32,890 nt of DNA, taken from the NCBI GenBank assembly GCA_028723085.1, contig JAQYFP010000078.1, positions 1-32,890 on the forward strand. Reading direction: 5' to 3'. The stretch comes from Erysipelotrichaceae bacterium (GTDB lineage Bacteria > Bacillota_I > Bacilli_A > Erysipelotrichales > Erysipelotrichaceae). Every line of letters begins with the position of its first letter. Within the stretch, counting starts at the first letter, position 1. The position numbers were made by a program, and so were the translations under genes. The notes beneath the pieces were generated by a model. It saw nothing but the letters and a program-made list of their open reading frames with translations, did no database searches and had not been told where the DNA came from. Positions 24,413 to 32,890 of the stretch are shown here, piece after piece.

Positions 24413-24441
24413 AACTTTTTTCATTATTTTTGAAAACAAAT

Positions 24442-24470
24442 TTGAAAATGTAACTATTATTGATTATAAT
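24442..24470 (+). promoter_or_regulatory. Strong sigma-A promoter upstream of the PPase-like gene
   Basis: TTGAAA (24442-24447), 17 bp, TATAAT (24465-24470). The short leader has GGAGGT inside the loop of a 5-bp hairpin (ACTCT 24471-24475 with AGAGT 24486-24490) that abuts the ATG. Confidence 0.78.
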
Positions 24471-24490
24471 ACTCTTACGGAGGTTAGAGT

Positions 24491-24877
24491 ATGGCTATAG
24501 AAAATAATGCGACATTTTGGCAAAAAATCGATACAATCTTATTATCAAGCAATATTACGATTGATCGACCTAAGGGAACATGCCATTTCAAATATAAAAA
24601 CTTAATTTATCCAGTTGACTATGGATTCTTAGCAGACACATTAGGATCGGATCAAGCTCCTATTGATATTTTTGTGGGAAGTAAGGATTCCAATGCGGTA
24701 GAAGCTATTGCGATTAGTGCCGATATTTTGAAAAAAGACTGTGAAGTAAAATTGTTGTTGGGTTGTACGGATGATGAAATGTTATCAATCATGGAATTTT
24801 TAAATCAGACAGAATTTCAAAAGGCAATTCTAATTCATAGAGGAAATCAAATTCCTGCTTGGGCAAATGAGGATTAA
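24491..24877 (+). CDS. Short inorganic pyrophosphatase-like protein
   Basis: This 128-aa protein resembles the core of family I soluble pyrophosphatases: IDRPKGTCHFKYKNLIYPVDYGFL followed by the metal-site region SDQAPIDIFVGS (written here in two parts). Family I enzymes have a DxDxxD metal triad. Here only the first and last Asp remain (D-Q-A-P-I-D), and the later acidic positions are not evident. At 128 aa it is shorter than the usual 165-180. Short relatives with this layout are annotated as pyrophosphatases in clostridia. Activity is doubtful and another phosphate-handling role is possible. It has its own strong promoter and terminator. Confidence 0.7.
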   Translation: MAIENNATFWQKIDTILLSSNITIDRPKGTCHFKYKNLIYPVDYGFLADTLGSDQAPIDIFVGSKDSNAVEAIAISADILKKDCEVKLLLGCTDDEMLSIMEFLNQTEFQKAILIHRGNQIPAWANED

Positions 24878-24901
24878 CGGTGCAATCGCATCGTTTTTTT
24901 T
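24877..24901 (+). terminator. Terminator of the PPase-like gene
   Basis: ACGGTGC (24877-24883) pairs with GCATCGT (24888-24894, one G-U pair) around AATC, followed by eight T. It starts at the last base of the stop codon and ends one base before the next -10. Confidence 0.82.
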
Positions 24902-24902
24902 A

Positions 24903-24908
24903 TATAAT
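24903..24908 (+). promoter_or_regulatory. -10 of a leaderless small gene
   Basis: TATAAT is followed by 7 nt and ATG 24916, with no Shine-Dalgarno. The -35 would lie in the preceding terminator and is poor. Confidence 0.4.
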
Positions 24909-24915
24909 AGAGTAT

Positions 24916-25179
24916 ATGGAAACATTTGAAATAAACAAAGCACTCGCTTATTTGAAACAAAATTATGTATTGTATTGCCTTGAGGCAAAGACGATTTTAT
25001 TTATTAAAGATAGTATGATTGTGTTGCACCATGAAAATTGGCATTCTAAAATCAATGAATCTGATTTTATAAATTCTTTTTCGGATTCTCATTTTCAATT
25101 GATTGAAAAAAGTAAAGAAGAATTTATTTCTAAAGAAAAAGATGATGAATACTACCAATGGCGTTTTCATCATCAATAA
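24916..25179 (+). CDS. Small protein of unknown function
   Basis: An 87-aa protein from ATG 24916. An upstream GTG at 24880 is in frame but would put the terminator inside the gene, so I reject it. It is soluble-looking, with mixed charged and aromatic residues, no signal peptide and an acidic/Lys-rich C-terminal third ending in WRFHHQ. No family is recognised. The gene has its own -10 and ends 1 nt from the convergent acetyltransferase gene. Confidence 0.6.
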   Translation: METFEINKALAYLKQNYVLYCLEAKTILFIKDSMIVLHHENWHSKINESDFINSFSDSHFQLIEKSKEEFISKEKDDEYYQWRFHHQ

Positions 25180-25180
25180 G

Positions 25181-26092
25181 TCAGTCTATCATGTGCATCC
25201 AGGTTGCCTGATTCAATTGTTCAAAATATTGTTTCGCATTTGTGATATCCATATTAGTCCACTGTGAAAACAATTTATAGTGATTTAAACGTACAAGAAT
25301 CGTTCCTTCTTGTCTTGGATAATCCAATAAGAATAATTTTTCAAAGCGTTCATATTCACTTACGACAAAAGAAAGGGCACTTGTTCGTAAAGAAAGATAA
25401 TGGAAGGCATCATATACGCTAGCACTATCTAAATACATCATGTAATCAATACGAATAAAGTCTTTTAGGTTTTTATAAATTAGAAATCCCGTAATTTCAT
25501 TGTCATGTTTAGTGACAATGATTTTTTTATTGGATGCGATTTGATAGTTTAGGAAAGTATCTAATTCTTTTTTTGTGTAATGGATACATCCATTAAAATT
25601 AGATAGAAAAGCTTCATAAACTGGAAATAAATCCATTTCTTCATGATAAGTAAATACATTCTTATCATTTCCTTTTTCACATTTATATGCTGGAATACAG
25701 TATTTCAATGTTTTTGAAATAGGATAAAAACTACGAGACTCAAATAATTTGGGAAAAGTTGTGTATACAATTGTTAATAAATCATTAGCTGAACTTTTAT
25801 TAAGGGCTGCTTCTAATAAACTTGAAAAATATTTTCGTTGACGATAATCGGGTAAAGTAGCAGCCATAGTAAATACGGTAGCCATACATTTATTGTTGCC
25901 ATTGTAGAATACTTTTCTTTTTGTTTGTAGACAAGAAACAACGCGATTATCCACTATCATACAAAACATACTCGATGGATCAAATTCGTATTTCATCCAA
26001 GCTCGTATTTGTATGGAATCCATATGAAGAATCGATTTCTCCAATAAAGATTGAATATCACTTTCTAGCCCAATGGCATTGTGCAAAATCAT
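25181..26092 (-). CDS. GNAT-family acetyltransferase, Eis-like
   Basis: A 303-aa protein with an N-terminal GNAT domain. Residues about 45-75 form the beta core (FCMIVDNRVVSCLQ). The acetyl-CoA binding segment TLPDYRQRKYFSSLLEAAL near 80-98 fits the R/Q-x-x-G/K-x-G/A type loosely. A second half (about 150-303) looks like a further GNAT-like fold, as in Eis-type proteins. The substrate is unknown. It is last in a minus-strand operon with yigZ and a small membrane protein, overlapping the latter by 4 bp (ATGA). Confidence 0.75.
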   Translation of the reverse strand: MILHNAIGLESDIQSLLEKSILHMDSIQIRAWMKYEFDPSSMFCMIVDNRVVSCLQTKRKVFYNGNNKCMATVFTMAATLPDYRQRKYFSSLLEAALNKSSANDLLTIVYTTFPKLFESRSFYPISKTLKYCIPAYKCEKGNDKNVFTYHEEMDLFPVYEAFLSNFNGCIHYTKKELDTFLNYQIASNKKIIVTKHDNEITGFLIYKNLKDFIRIDYMMYLDSASVYDAFHYLSLRTSALSFVVSEYERFEKLFLLDYPRQEGTILVRLNHYKLFSQWTNMDITNAKQYFEQLNQATWMHMID

Positions 26093-26304
26093 TGTTCATT
26101 GTCCTCATGTTCTGTGTATTCAACATCAATCACATTATCATCTTGAGTAGAACTTGATGTGGAATCATTTTTATGTATTTTATATTTACGAATAAATAAG
26201 GCAACAATCCACAGTACAATTAATACCGGAAGTAAATAAGAAAGCATAGGTATTATAATGCTGAATAAGATTAATATAATAAGTAATAAAATGAAAAATT
26301 CCAT
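26089..26304 (-). CDS. Small two-helix membrane protein
   Basis: A 71-aa protein with two closely spaced hydrophobic segments (about residues 3-21 and 22-42) and a basic RKYKIHK stretch. A hydrophilic acidic tail rich in Ser, Asp and Glu follows. ACGGAGGA precedes the ATG. It lies 12 nt after yigZ and overlaps the acetyltransferase start. The function is unknown and no family is recognised. Confidence 0.7.
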   Translation of the reverse strand: MEFFILLLIILILFSIIIPMLSYLLPVLIVLWIVALFIRKYKIHKNDSTSSSTQDDNVIDVEYTEHEDNEQ

Positions 26305-26316
26305 TGTGTCCTCCGT

Positions 26317-26916
26317 TTAAATAACTTTTTCTTTTTCTATGTCTTGAATCCAAATGGGGGTAATTGCTCCATTTGATAGTTCCATTAAATCTTTAGAAAG
26401 ATCTTGTTCACTAATATATTTATATTTTACCATTTCGTTATAGTCAATTGATGTGATTTCAATATTATTTTTACGAAAATAAGCTTCGACTTTTCCAATC
26501 CAATCATAACCAAAAGTAATTTCATATTCATGAAATAAGCTAACTTCCGTTAATGTGGCTTTTTTTAAGGCTTCTTGAACACTAGAACTATAGGCTTTGA
26601 CAAGTCCACCTGTCCCTAATTTGATTCCTCCAAAATAACGAACAACTACGACAAATATATCTTGCATCTGTTCATGAAGCAATACATTCAACATAGGGTG
26701 TCCGGCTGTTTGGGCAGGTTCTCCATCATCGTTAGAACGAACAATGTTTCCTATAACCATAGCTGTACAATGATGCGTGGCATCGGGATGTCTTTTTTTG
26801 ATGATTTTTAGAAATTCTTTGGCATCTTCTTCGTCGTTGGTGCGATGAAGATATGTAATGAATTTACTTTTTTTTATTTCAATTGTGTTTGAACTATCTT
26901 CTTTAATTTTAGGCAT
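26317..26916 (-). CDS. yigZ: YigZ/IMPACT (UPF0029) family protein
   Basis: A 199-aa protein from ATG 26916. The open frame reaches ATG 26955, but that extension contains the promoter -10 and lacks a Shine-Dalgarno. The conserved UPF0029 core is clear: IKKSKFITYL near residue 15, HHCTAMVIG near 50, SNDDGEPAQTAGHPML near 62-77 and VVVVRYFGGIKLGTGGLVKAY near 88-108 (shown here as landmarks). The C-terminal DUF1949-like ferredoxin fold is residues about 125-195. The cellular role is not settled; eukaryotic IMPACT modulates translation control. It is first in a three-gene operon. Confidence 0.9.
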   Translation of the reverse strand: MPKIKEDSSNTIEIKKSKFITYLHRTNDEEDAKEFLKIIKKRHPDATHHCTAMVIGNIVRSNDDGEPAQTAGHPMLNVLLHEQMQDIFVVVVRYFGGIKLGTGGLVKAYSSSVQEALKKATLTEVSLFHEYEITFGYDWIGKVEAYFRKNNIEITSIDYNEMVKYKYISEQDLSKDLMELSNGAITPIWIQDIEKEKVI

Positions 26917-26922
26917 ATTTGT

Positions 26923-26928
26923 ATTATA
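26923..26928 (-). promoter_or_regulatory. -10 of leaderless yigZ
   Basis: On the minus strand TATAAT is followed by exactly 6 nt and ATG 26916. A moderate -35 (TAGAAA) sits at 17-bp spacing. No Shine-Dalgarno is present. Confidence 0.5.
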
Positions 26929-27031
26929 TAGAATAAAATGATTGATTTCTATCATTTTAGTGCTATTATTACAAAGTTCTTTTTACAAAATGAGCATCAA
27001 ATGTTTACTTTTATTTATTCATAAATAGGAC

Positions 27032-27037
27032 TACAAT
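27032..27037 (+). promoter_or_regulatory. Tentative -10 of the EIIA-atp operon
   Basis: TACAAT sits 21 nt before ATG 27059 and GAGGAAG serves as Shine-Dalgarno. The -35 is poor. It is the nearest plausible promoter upstream of the ATP synthase genes. Confidence 0.35.
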
Positions 27038-27058
27038 AGAAGAAAAGCGAGGAAGAAT

Positions 27059-27379
27059 ATGGAAAAAGATATTAATGAAATTTCTTTTGAAATTATAGCT
27101 TATTCAGGAGATGCTCGTTCTTTTGCGTTTCAAGCTTTAAATGAAGCTAAGAAACAAAACTATGAAAAAGCAGATGAATTGCTGCAAAAAGCTAAAGACG
27201 CCGATGTGAAAGCACATCAGGCGCAAACAGATCTATTATTTGATGAAATGGCTGGTAAAGAAAGTAAAGTAAATGTTTTATTGGTTCATTCGCAAGATCA
27301 TTTAATGACAAGTATGTTAGCTCTTGAATTAATTGAAGAAATGATAGAACTGTATAAAAAAGTTGATCAAAACCGATAA
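27059..27379 (+). CDS. Lactose/cellobiose-family PTS EIIA
   Basis: A 106-aa all-helical EIIA of the lactose/chitobiose (LacF/ChbA) family, which passes phosphate from HPr to an EIIB. The active-site motif VHSQDHLM is present: His77 is the phosphorylation site and Asp80 matches the trimer-core metal ligand. No EIIB or EIIC of the same family is in the window. The gene ends 29 nt before atpB. A weak hairpin but no new promoter is visible between them, so it may be co-transcribed with the ATP synthase genes. Confidence 0.92.
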   Translation: MEKDINEISFEIIAYSGDARSFAFQALNEAKKQNYEKADELLQKAKDADVKAHQAQTDLLFDEMAGKESKVNVLLVHSQDHLMTSMLALELIEEMIELYKKVDQNR

Positions 27380-27390
27380 TGGTTTTTGTT
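27368..27390 (+). terminator. Weak hairpin between EIIA gene and atpB
   Basis: AAAACC (27369-27374) pairs with GGTTTT (27381-27386), followed by TGTT. The stem is short with only two G-C pairs, so it is at most a partial terminator or attenuator. Confidence 0.3.
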
Positions 27391-27408
27391 TAGTAGAAAG
27401 GAGAGATT

Positions 27409-28224
27409 ATGACTAAAACACAAAGAAAAAAGAGTATTGTTGTGATTCTTTTACTAGCTGTTGTATTTTTTGTATTGGCACTGATTGTTCCTAGTCAACC
27501 GGCTAGTGAAACCATTCAAGAAGTAATGAAAGATGGCGTATTACATGAGGCCAATAAAATTTCATTATTTGGACTTGAAGTGAATCCTGGTTTAGTTTCA
27601 GGCTTTGTAGTAACAGGAATTATATTAACGATTTGTGTATTTATTCGCATCTTCTTAATTCCTAAATTTAGCTATGTTCCATCAAAAGTCCAAGTAGTGA
27701 TTGAAATGGCAGTTGGGTATTTCCGTGATTTAGCTAAGTCAAATAGTCCTCATCGAAATAAATTCCTTGGAGCGTATGTATTTGCGGCTGGAGTTTATAT
27801 TTTTGTGGGTACTTTATCCGAGTTATTTGGAATTCAATTGATCACAACAACAGGAATAAGCATTGAATTATCAGCGCCTTTATCTGATATAAATGGAGCT
27901 ATCGCTATGGGGTTCCTCTCATATTTTGTGATTTTATCAGGTGGAATTATCAGTAATGGTCTAAAAGGAGCTGGAAGTGCATTAAAAGATTTCTCATTAC
28001 CAATTTCAATGAGTTTCCGTTTATTTGGAGCATTATTGAGTGGATTATTGGTAACTGAATTAGTGTACTACTACATTAATTTAAGCTTTGTTCTACCGGT
28101 AATTGTCGGAATTTTATTTACTTTATTACATGCCCTTATTCAAGCATATGTATTAACGATGTTGACAGCTCTATTCTATGGAGAAGTTAGCGAACCTAAA
28201 AAACCAAAAGGAGAAAAGAAATGA
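27409..28224 (+). CDS. atpB: ATP synthase Fo subunit a
   Basis: A 271-aa Fo subunit a, which forms the ion half-channels. The essential Arg is Arg204 in SFRLFGALLSGLL. The C-terminal helix motif IQAYVLTMLTALFYGE is present. The N-terminal region has an extra helix and a periplasmic-side loop. AAAGGAGAG precedes the ATG. Its 3' end overlaps atpE by 4 bp. No atpI is seen upstream. Confidence 0.94.
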   Translation: MTKTQRKKSIVVILLLAVVFFVLALIVPSQPASETIQEVMKDGVLHEANKISLFGLEVNPGLVSGFVVTGIILTICVFIRIFLIPKFSYVPSKVQVVIEMAVGYFRDLAKSNSPHRNKFLGAYVFAAGVYIFVGTLSELFGIQLITTTGISIELSAPLSDINGAIAMGFLSYFVILSGGIISNGLKGAGSALKDFSLPISMSFRLFGALLSGLLVTELVYYYINLSFVLPVIVGILFTLLHALIQAYVLTMLTALFYGEVSEPKKPKGEKK

Positions 28225-28538
28225 AAAAATTAATGAAAAGCGTTATTTCAAGTACAAGTTTAAGTACAATGATGTTTTTAAGTCAAATGAATGTATTTGC
28301 TCAAGAAGCATCACAAGCATCTTCTAAAGCAATGCCAGCAGCTGTTGCCATTGGTCTTGCTGCTGCGGCTGGTGCCATTGCCATGGGTATGGCTATTAGT
28401 AAAGCTTGTGAAGGTGTATCTCGTCAACCAGAAGCAAGCGGTAAAATCCAAACTATGTTGATGTTAGGATTAGTTTTTATTGAAACTGCGATTATCTATG
28501 CATTAATTGTTGCGATTTTAATTATCTTCGTATTATAG
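28221..28538 (+). CDS. atpE: ATP synthase Fo subunit c with N-terminal extension
   Basis: A 105-aa proteolipid, about 25-30 residues longer than the usual 70-85. Residues 1-32 look like a signal peptide: Lys-rich start, hydrophobic stretch and FAQEA, a plausible cleavage site. The hairpin core follows, with the polar loop SRQPEA and the ion-carrying Glu88 in FIETAIIYALI. The Na+-type Gln of helix 1 is replaced (Met at the matching position), while Thr and Tyr next to Glu88 are partly Na+-like. H+ is more likely, but the sequence does not decide. Confidence 0.92.
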   Translation: MKKLMKSVISSTSLSTMMFLSQMNVFAQEASQASSKAMPAAVAIGLAAAAGAIAMGMAISKACEGVSRQPEASGKIQTMLMLGLVFIETAIIYALIVAILIIFVL

Positions 28539-28548
28539 GAGGGGTTTT

Positions 28549-29028
28549 ATGCCTTTAAATATTGATTTCCAACAAATTTTTCTTCATTTATTTAACTTCG
28601 TGCTTTTAGGAGGCGGGCTATATTTATTGTTGTATAAACCCGTTGTAGAATTTATGGATAAGCGACAAGCTTACTATGAAAGTTTGGAATCTGACAAGAA
28701 ACAAGCACTTCAACAAGCACAAGAAAAAGAAGAATTATATACTAAAAAATTAGATGAATTTGACCAGGATATGGCTGCTCATAAAGCAGAGGCTATCAAA
28801 GAATGCGAAAAATTAGTGAATGCGAGAATTGAAAGTGCCAAAGAACAAGCTGACAAGATTGTTAAGGATGCACAAGTAAAAGCTGAAATTCATCGTGATA
28901 AGATGGTTGAACAAGCCAAAGAAGAAATTACGGATTTAGCTCTTTCAACTGCTAAAAAGATGATGGAACAAGAAGATATGTATTCTCAATTCGTTAAAGC
29001 CGCTAATGAAGGTGAGCAAGATGAATAG
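28549..29028 (+). CDS. atpF: ATP synthase Fo subunit b
   Basis: A 159-aa peripheral-stalk subunit with one N-terminal membrane helix (about residues 10-29). A long, highly charged coiled coil follows to about residue 150. Length is normal, with no delta-like domain at the C-terminus. GGAGGGG precedes the ATG. The stop overlaps the start of the fused alpha gene by 8 bp, so no atpH lies between them. Confidence 0.93.
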   Translation: MPLNIDFQQIFLHLFNFVLLGGGLYLLLYKPVVEFMDKRQAYYESLESDKKQALQQAQEKEELYTKKLDEFDQDMAAHKAEAIKECEKLVNARIESAKEQADKIVKDAQVKAEIHRDKMVEQAKEEITDLALSTAKKMMEQEDMYSQFVKAANEGEQDE

Positions 29029-30755
29029 TCCTAAAAAAGCCATTCTTTATAGCGCTCAAAAACCTACAGAAGCTCAAAAACAAGAAATACTTGATTTTTT
29101 AGAAAAGAAATATGACTGTGAAGTGTTATTGAAATATGAATGCGATGAAAAATTAGTCAATGGTTTTCGTATTTCAATAGGAGATGATTTCTATGACTGG
29201 TCAGTAGAAACGCGTCTACAACAACTTCAAAATCAATGGATGAAATCGTTAAAGAAATCCAATAATCAAATTATTCCTCTTTTACAAGATTCCCTTGAAA
29301 ACTGGACACCAACGGTTATGGCCAATCAAGTGGGACATGTATTAAGCGTGGGAGATGGAATTGCCACAGTAAGTGGTTTACAAAAAGCTGAATATGGAGA
29401 AATTCTAATTTTCACAAATGGAATTCGAGGAATGGTTCAAGACCTTAGAAAAAATGAAATAGGATGTATCTTATTTGGCGATGACCGTGAAATTAGTGAA
29501 GGAAGCATTGTTAAGCGAACAGGAAAAATGGCTGGAATTCCAGTTGGAGAAGGATTTATTGGTCGTGTAGTTGATGCCTTAGGAAATCCGATTGATGATT
29601 TACCTGAAATTGAAGCGGAAGACTATTATCCAATTGAACGACAAGCTCCTTCTATTATTGAAAGACAAAGCGTCAACAAGCCAATGGAAACCGGATTATT
29701 AGCAATTGATTCAATGTTTCCAATTGGTAGAGGACAACGTGAATTAATTATCGGAGACCGTCAAACAGGAAAAACAGCTGTTGCTCTAGATACAATTGTG
29801 AATCAAAAAGGAAAAGATGTGATTTGTGTCTATGTAGCGATTGGCCAAAAAGCTAGTTCAGTAGCACAATTATGTCAAAACCTAAGACAAAGAGGCGCTA
29901 TGGATTATACAATCGTAGTTTGTGCCACAGCAAGTGACAGTGCTCCTTTACAATACATTGCCCCTTATGCAGGTACATCGCTTGCCGAATTCTTTATGCA
30001 TAAAGGAAAAGATGTATTAATTGTTTATGATGATTTATCAAAACACGCTATTGCCTATCGTACACTAAGCTTATTGTTAGAAAGAAGTCCAGGACGTGAA
30101 GCCTATCCAGGAGATGTTTTCTATCTTCATTCACGTTTATTGGAACGTTCAGCGCATTTAAGTGATGAATTAGGTGGAGGAAGTTTAACGGCTTTACCAA
30201 TTGTAGAAACACAAGCAGGAGACGTATCGGCTTATATTCCAACTAATATTATTTCTATTACCGATGGACAAATTTTCCTTGAAAGTAATTTATTTTTCTC
30301 TGGACAACGACCAGCGGTTAATGTTGGTTTATCGGTTTCTCGTGTTGGAGGAGATGCGCAAATTAAAGCGATGAAACAAGCCGTTGGATCTCTTCGACTT
30401 GAATTAGCGCAATATCGTGAAATGGAAGTCTTCACGCAATTTTCGAGTGACTTAGATGATTCTACGCGTGAACAACTTCGCTATGGACAAGGATTGATGA
30501 GACTTCTTCGTCAACCACAATTTTCACCTTTAACACAAGCTCAACAAATTTATGTTTTAGTAGCAGGTCTAAATCGCTTATTTGTGAATATTCCGCTAAA
30601 CAAAATTGATAAAGTTAAACAAGAACTTGTTGAATATATTGATAACGTTGCTAGTGAAATTAGTGTTGAAATCAATCATACCAAAGTATTATCCGATGAA
30701 AATCGTGAACGAATCTTACTTTTAAGTAAAGAATTTATGAAGAAGGTTCCAGAAT

Positions 30756-30778
<23 letters not shown>
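29021..30778 (+). CDS. atpA: ATP synthase alpha fused to delta C-terminal domain
   Basis: A 585-aa F1 subunit. Residues about 6-70 align by eye with the C-terminal domain of subunit delta (AtpH). Landmarks are ILYSAQKPTEAQKQEI, then LEKKYDCEVLLKYECDEKLV, then GFRISIGDDFYDWSVETRL (three consecutive parts). Standard alpha follows, with Walker A GDRQTGKT at 245-252, about 76 residues later than in E. coli alpha. The alpha N-terminal helix is kept (about 80-100). The delta N-terminal domain, which normally holds the alpha N-termini, is absent. I use ATG 29021 (GGTGAG upstream) instead of 29006. Three delta C-domains per F1 would result. Confidence 0.92.

Positions 30779-32890
<2,112 letters not shown>

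Noticed and set aside
24880-24915. GTG 24880 as start of the small protein gene
   Set aside because: It lies in the terminator stem of the previous gene and has no ribosome binding site.
26917-26955. Upstream ATG 26955 as yigZ start
   Set aside because: The extension covers the TATAAT element, lacks a Shine-Dalgarno and does not resemble the family N-terminus.
28549-29028. Possibility that the missing delta N-domain is fused to subunit b
   Set aside because: Subunit b is 159 aa with the usual single helix plus coiled coil and no extra six-helix bundle.

Overview
The window is an AT-rich, gene-dense chromosomal segment of a low-GC Gram-positive bacterium (Bacillota). TGA is used as a stop and Trp is TGG, so this is the standard bacterial code and not a mollicute. 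The gene content (mannose-family PTS with a LevR regulator, BMP-type nucleoside ABC importer, PepF, MgtE, CoaX, F-type ATP synthase) fits a fermentative anaerobe, possibly of the Erysipelotrichia. That placement is inference. I saw no phage, insertion sequence, CRISPR array, tRNA or rRNA. No stretch over 300 bases lacks a gene.

Layout. 1-6732: a self-contained sigma-54 module. A short RpoN, an orphan EIIB and a LevR-type activator form one operon. It is followed by a mannose-family EIIB-EIIC-EIID operon with a -24/-12 promoter lying inside the levR terminator. 6787-9085 (minus): PepF and a rhomboid protease. 9115-11481: two Cof-type HAD phosphatases around a ZIP metal transporter, which is preceded by a 28-bp perfect palindrome. 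11528-15191: metal handling. MgtE has a structured leader containing a 20-codon ORF. It is followed by two COG0523/CobW GTPases, one with a Cys/His-rich tandem repeat and one with a C-terminal DUF1980/YcgQ-like domain. 15247-20720: uridine kinase and a nucleoside ABC importer, with the BMP lipoprotein under its own promoter. 20751-22714 (minus): CoaX and CoaBC. 22788-25179: glycerate kinase, a thioredoxin-like lipoprotein, a short pyrophosphatase-like protein and an unknown small protein. 25181-26916 (minus): YigZ, a small membrane protein and a GNAT acetyltransferase. 27059-32890: a lone lactose-family PTS EIIA, then the ATP synthase operon atpB-E-F-A-G-D, cut by the window end.

Most notable: there is no separate atpH. 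Instead, the C-terminal domain of subunit delta is fused to the N-terminus of subunit alpha, and the delta N-terminal domain is missing from the operon. Three other themes recur. (i) Five genes have a -10 hexamer placed 6-7 nt before the ATG and no usable Shine-Dalgarno, which suggests leaderless mRNAs. (ii) Terminators overlap downstream promoters, including the sigma-54 one. (iii) A shared palindrome, TTAGT-N4-ACTAA, sits in front of both the ZIP transporter and the COG0523 GTPase pair, implying one metal-responsive regulon.
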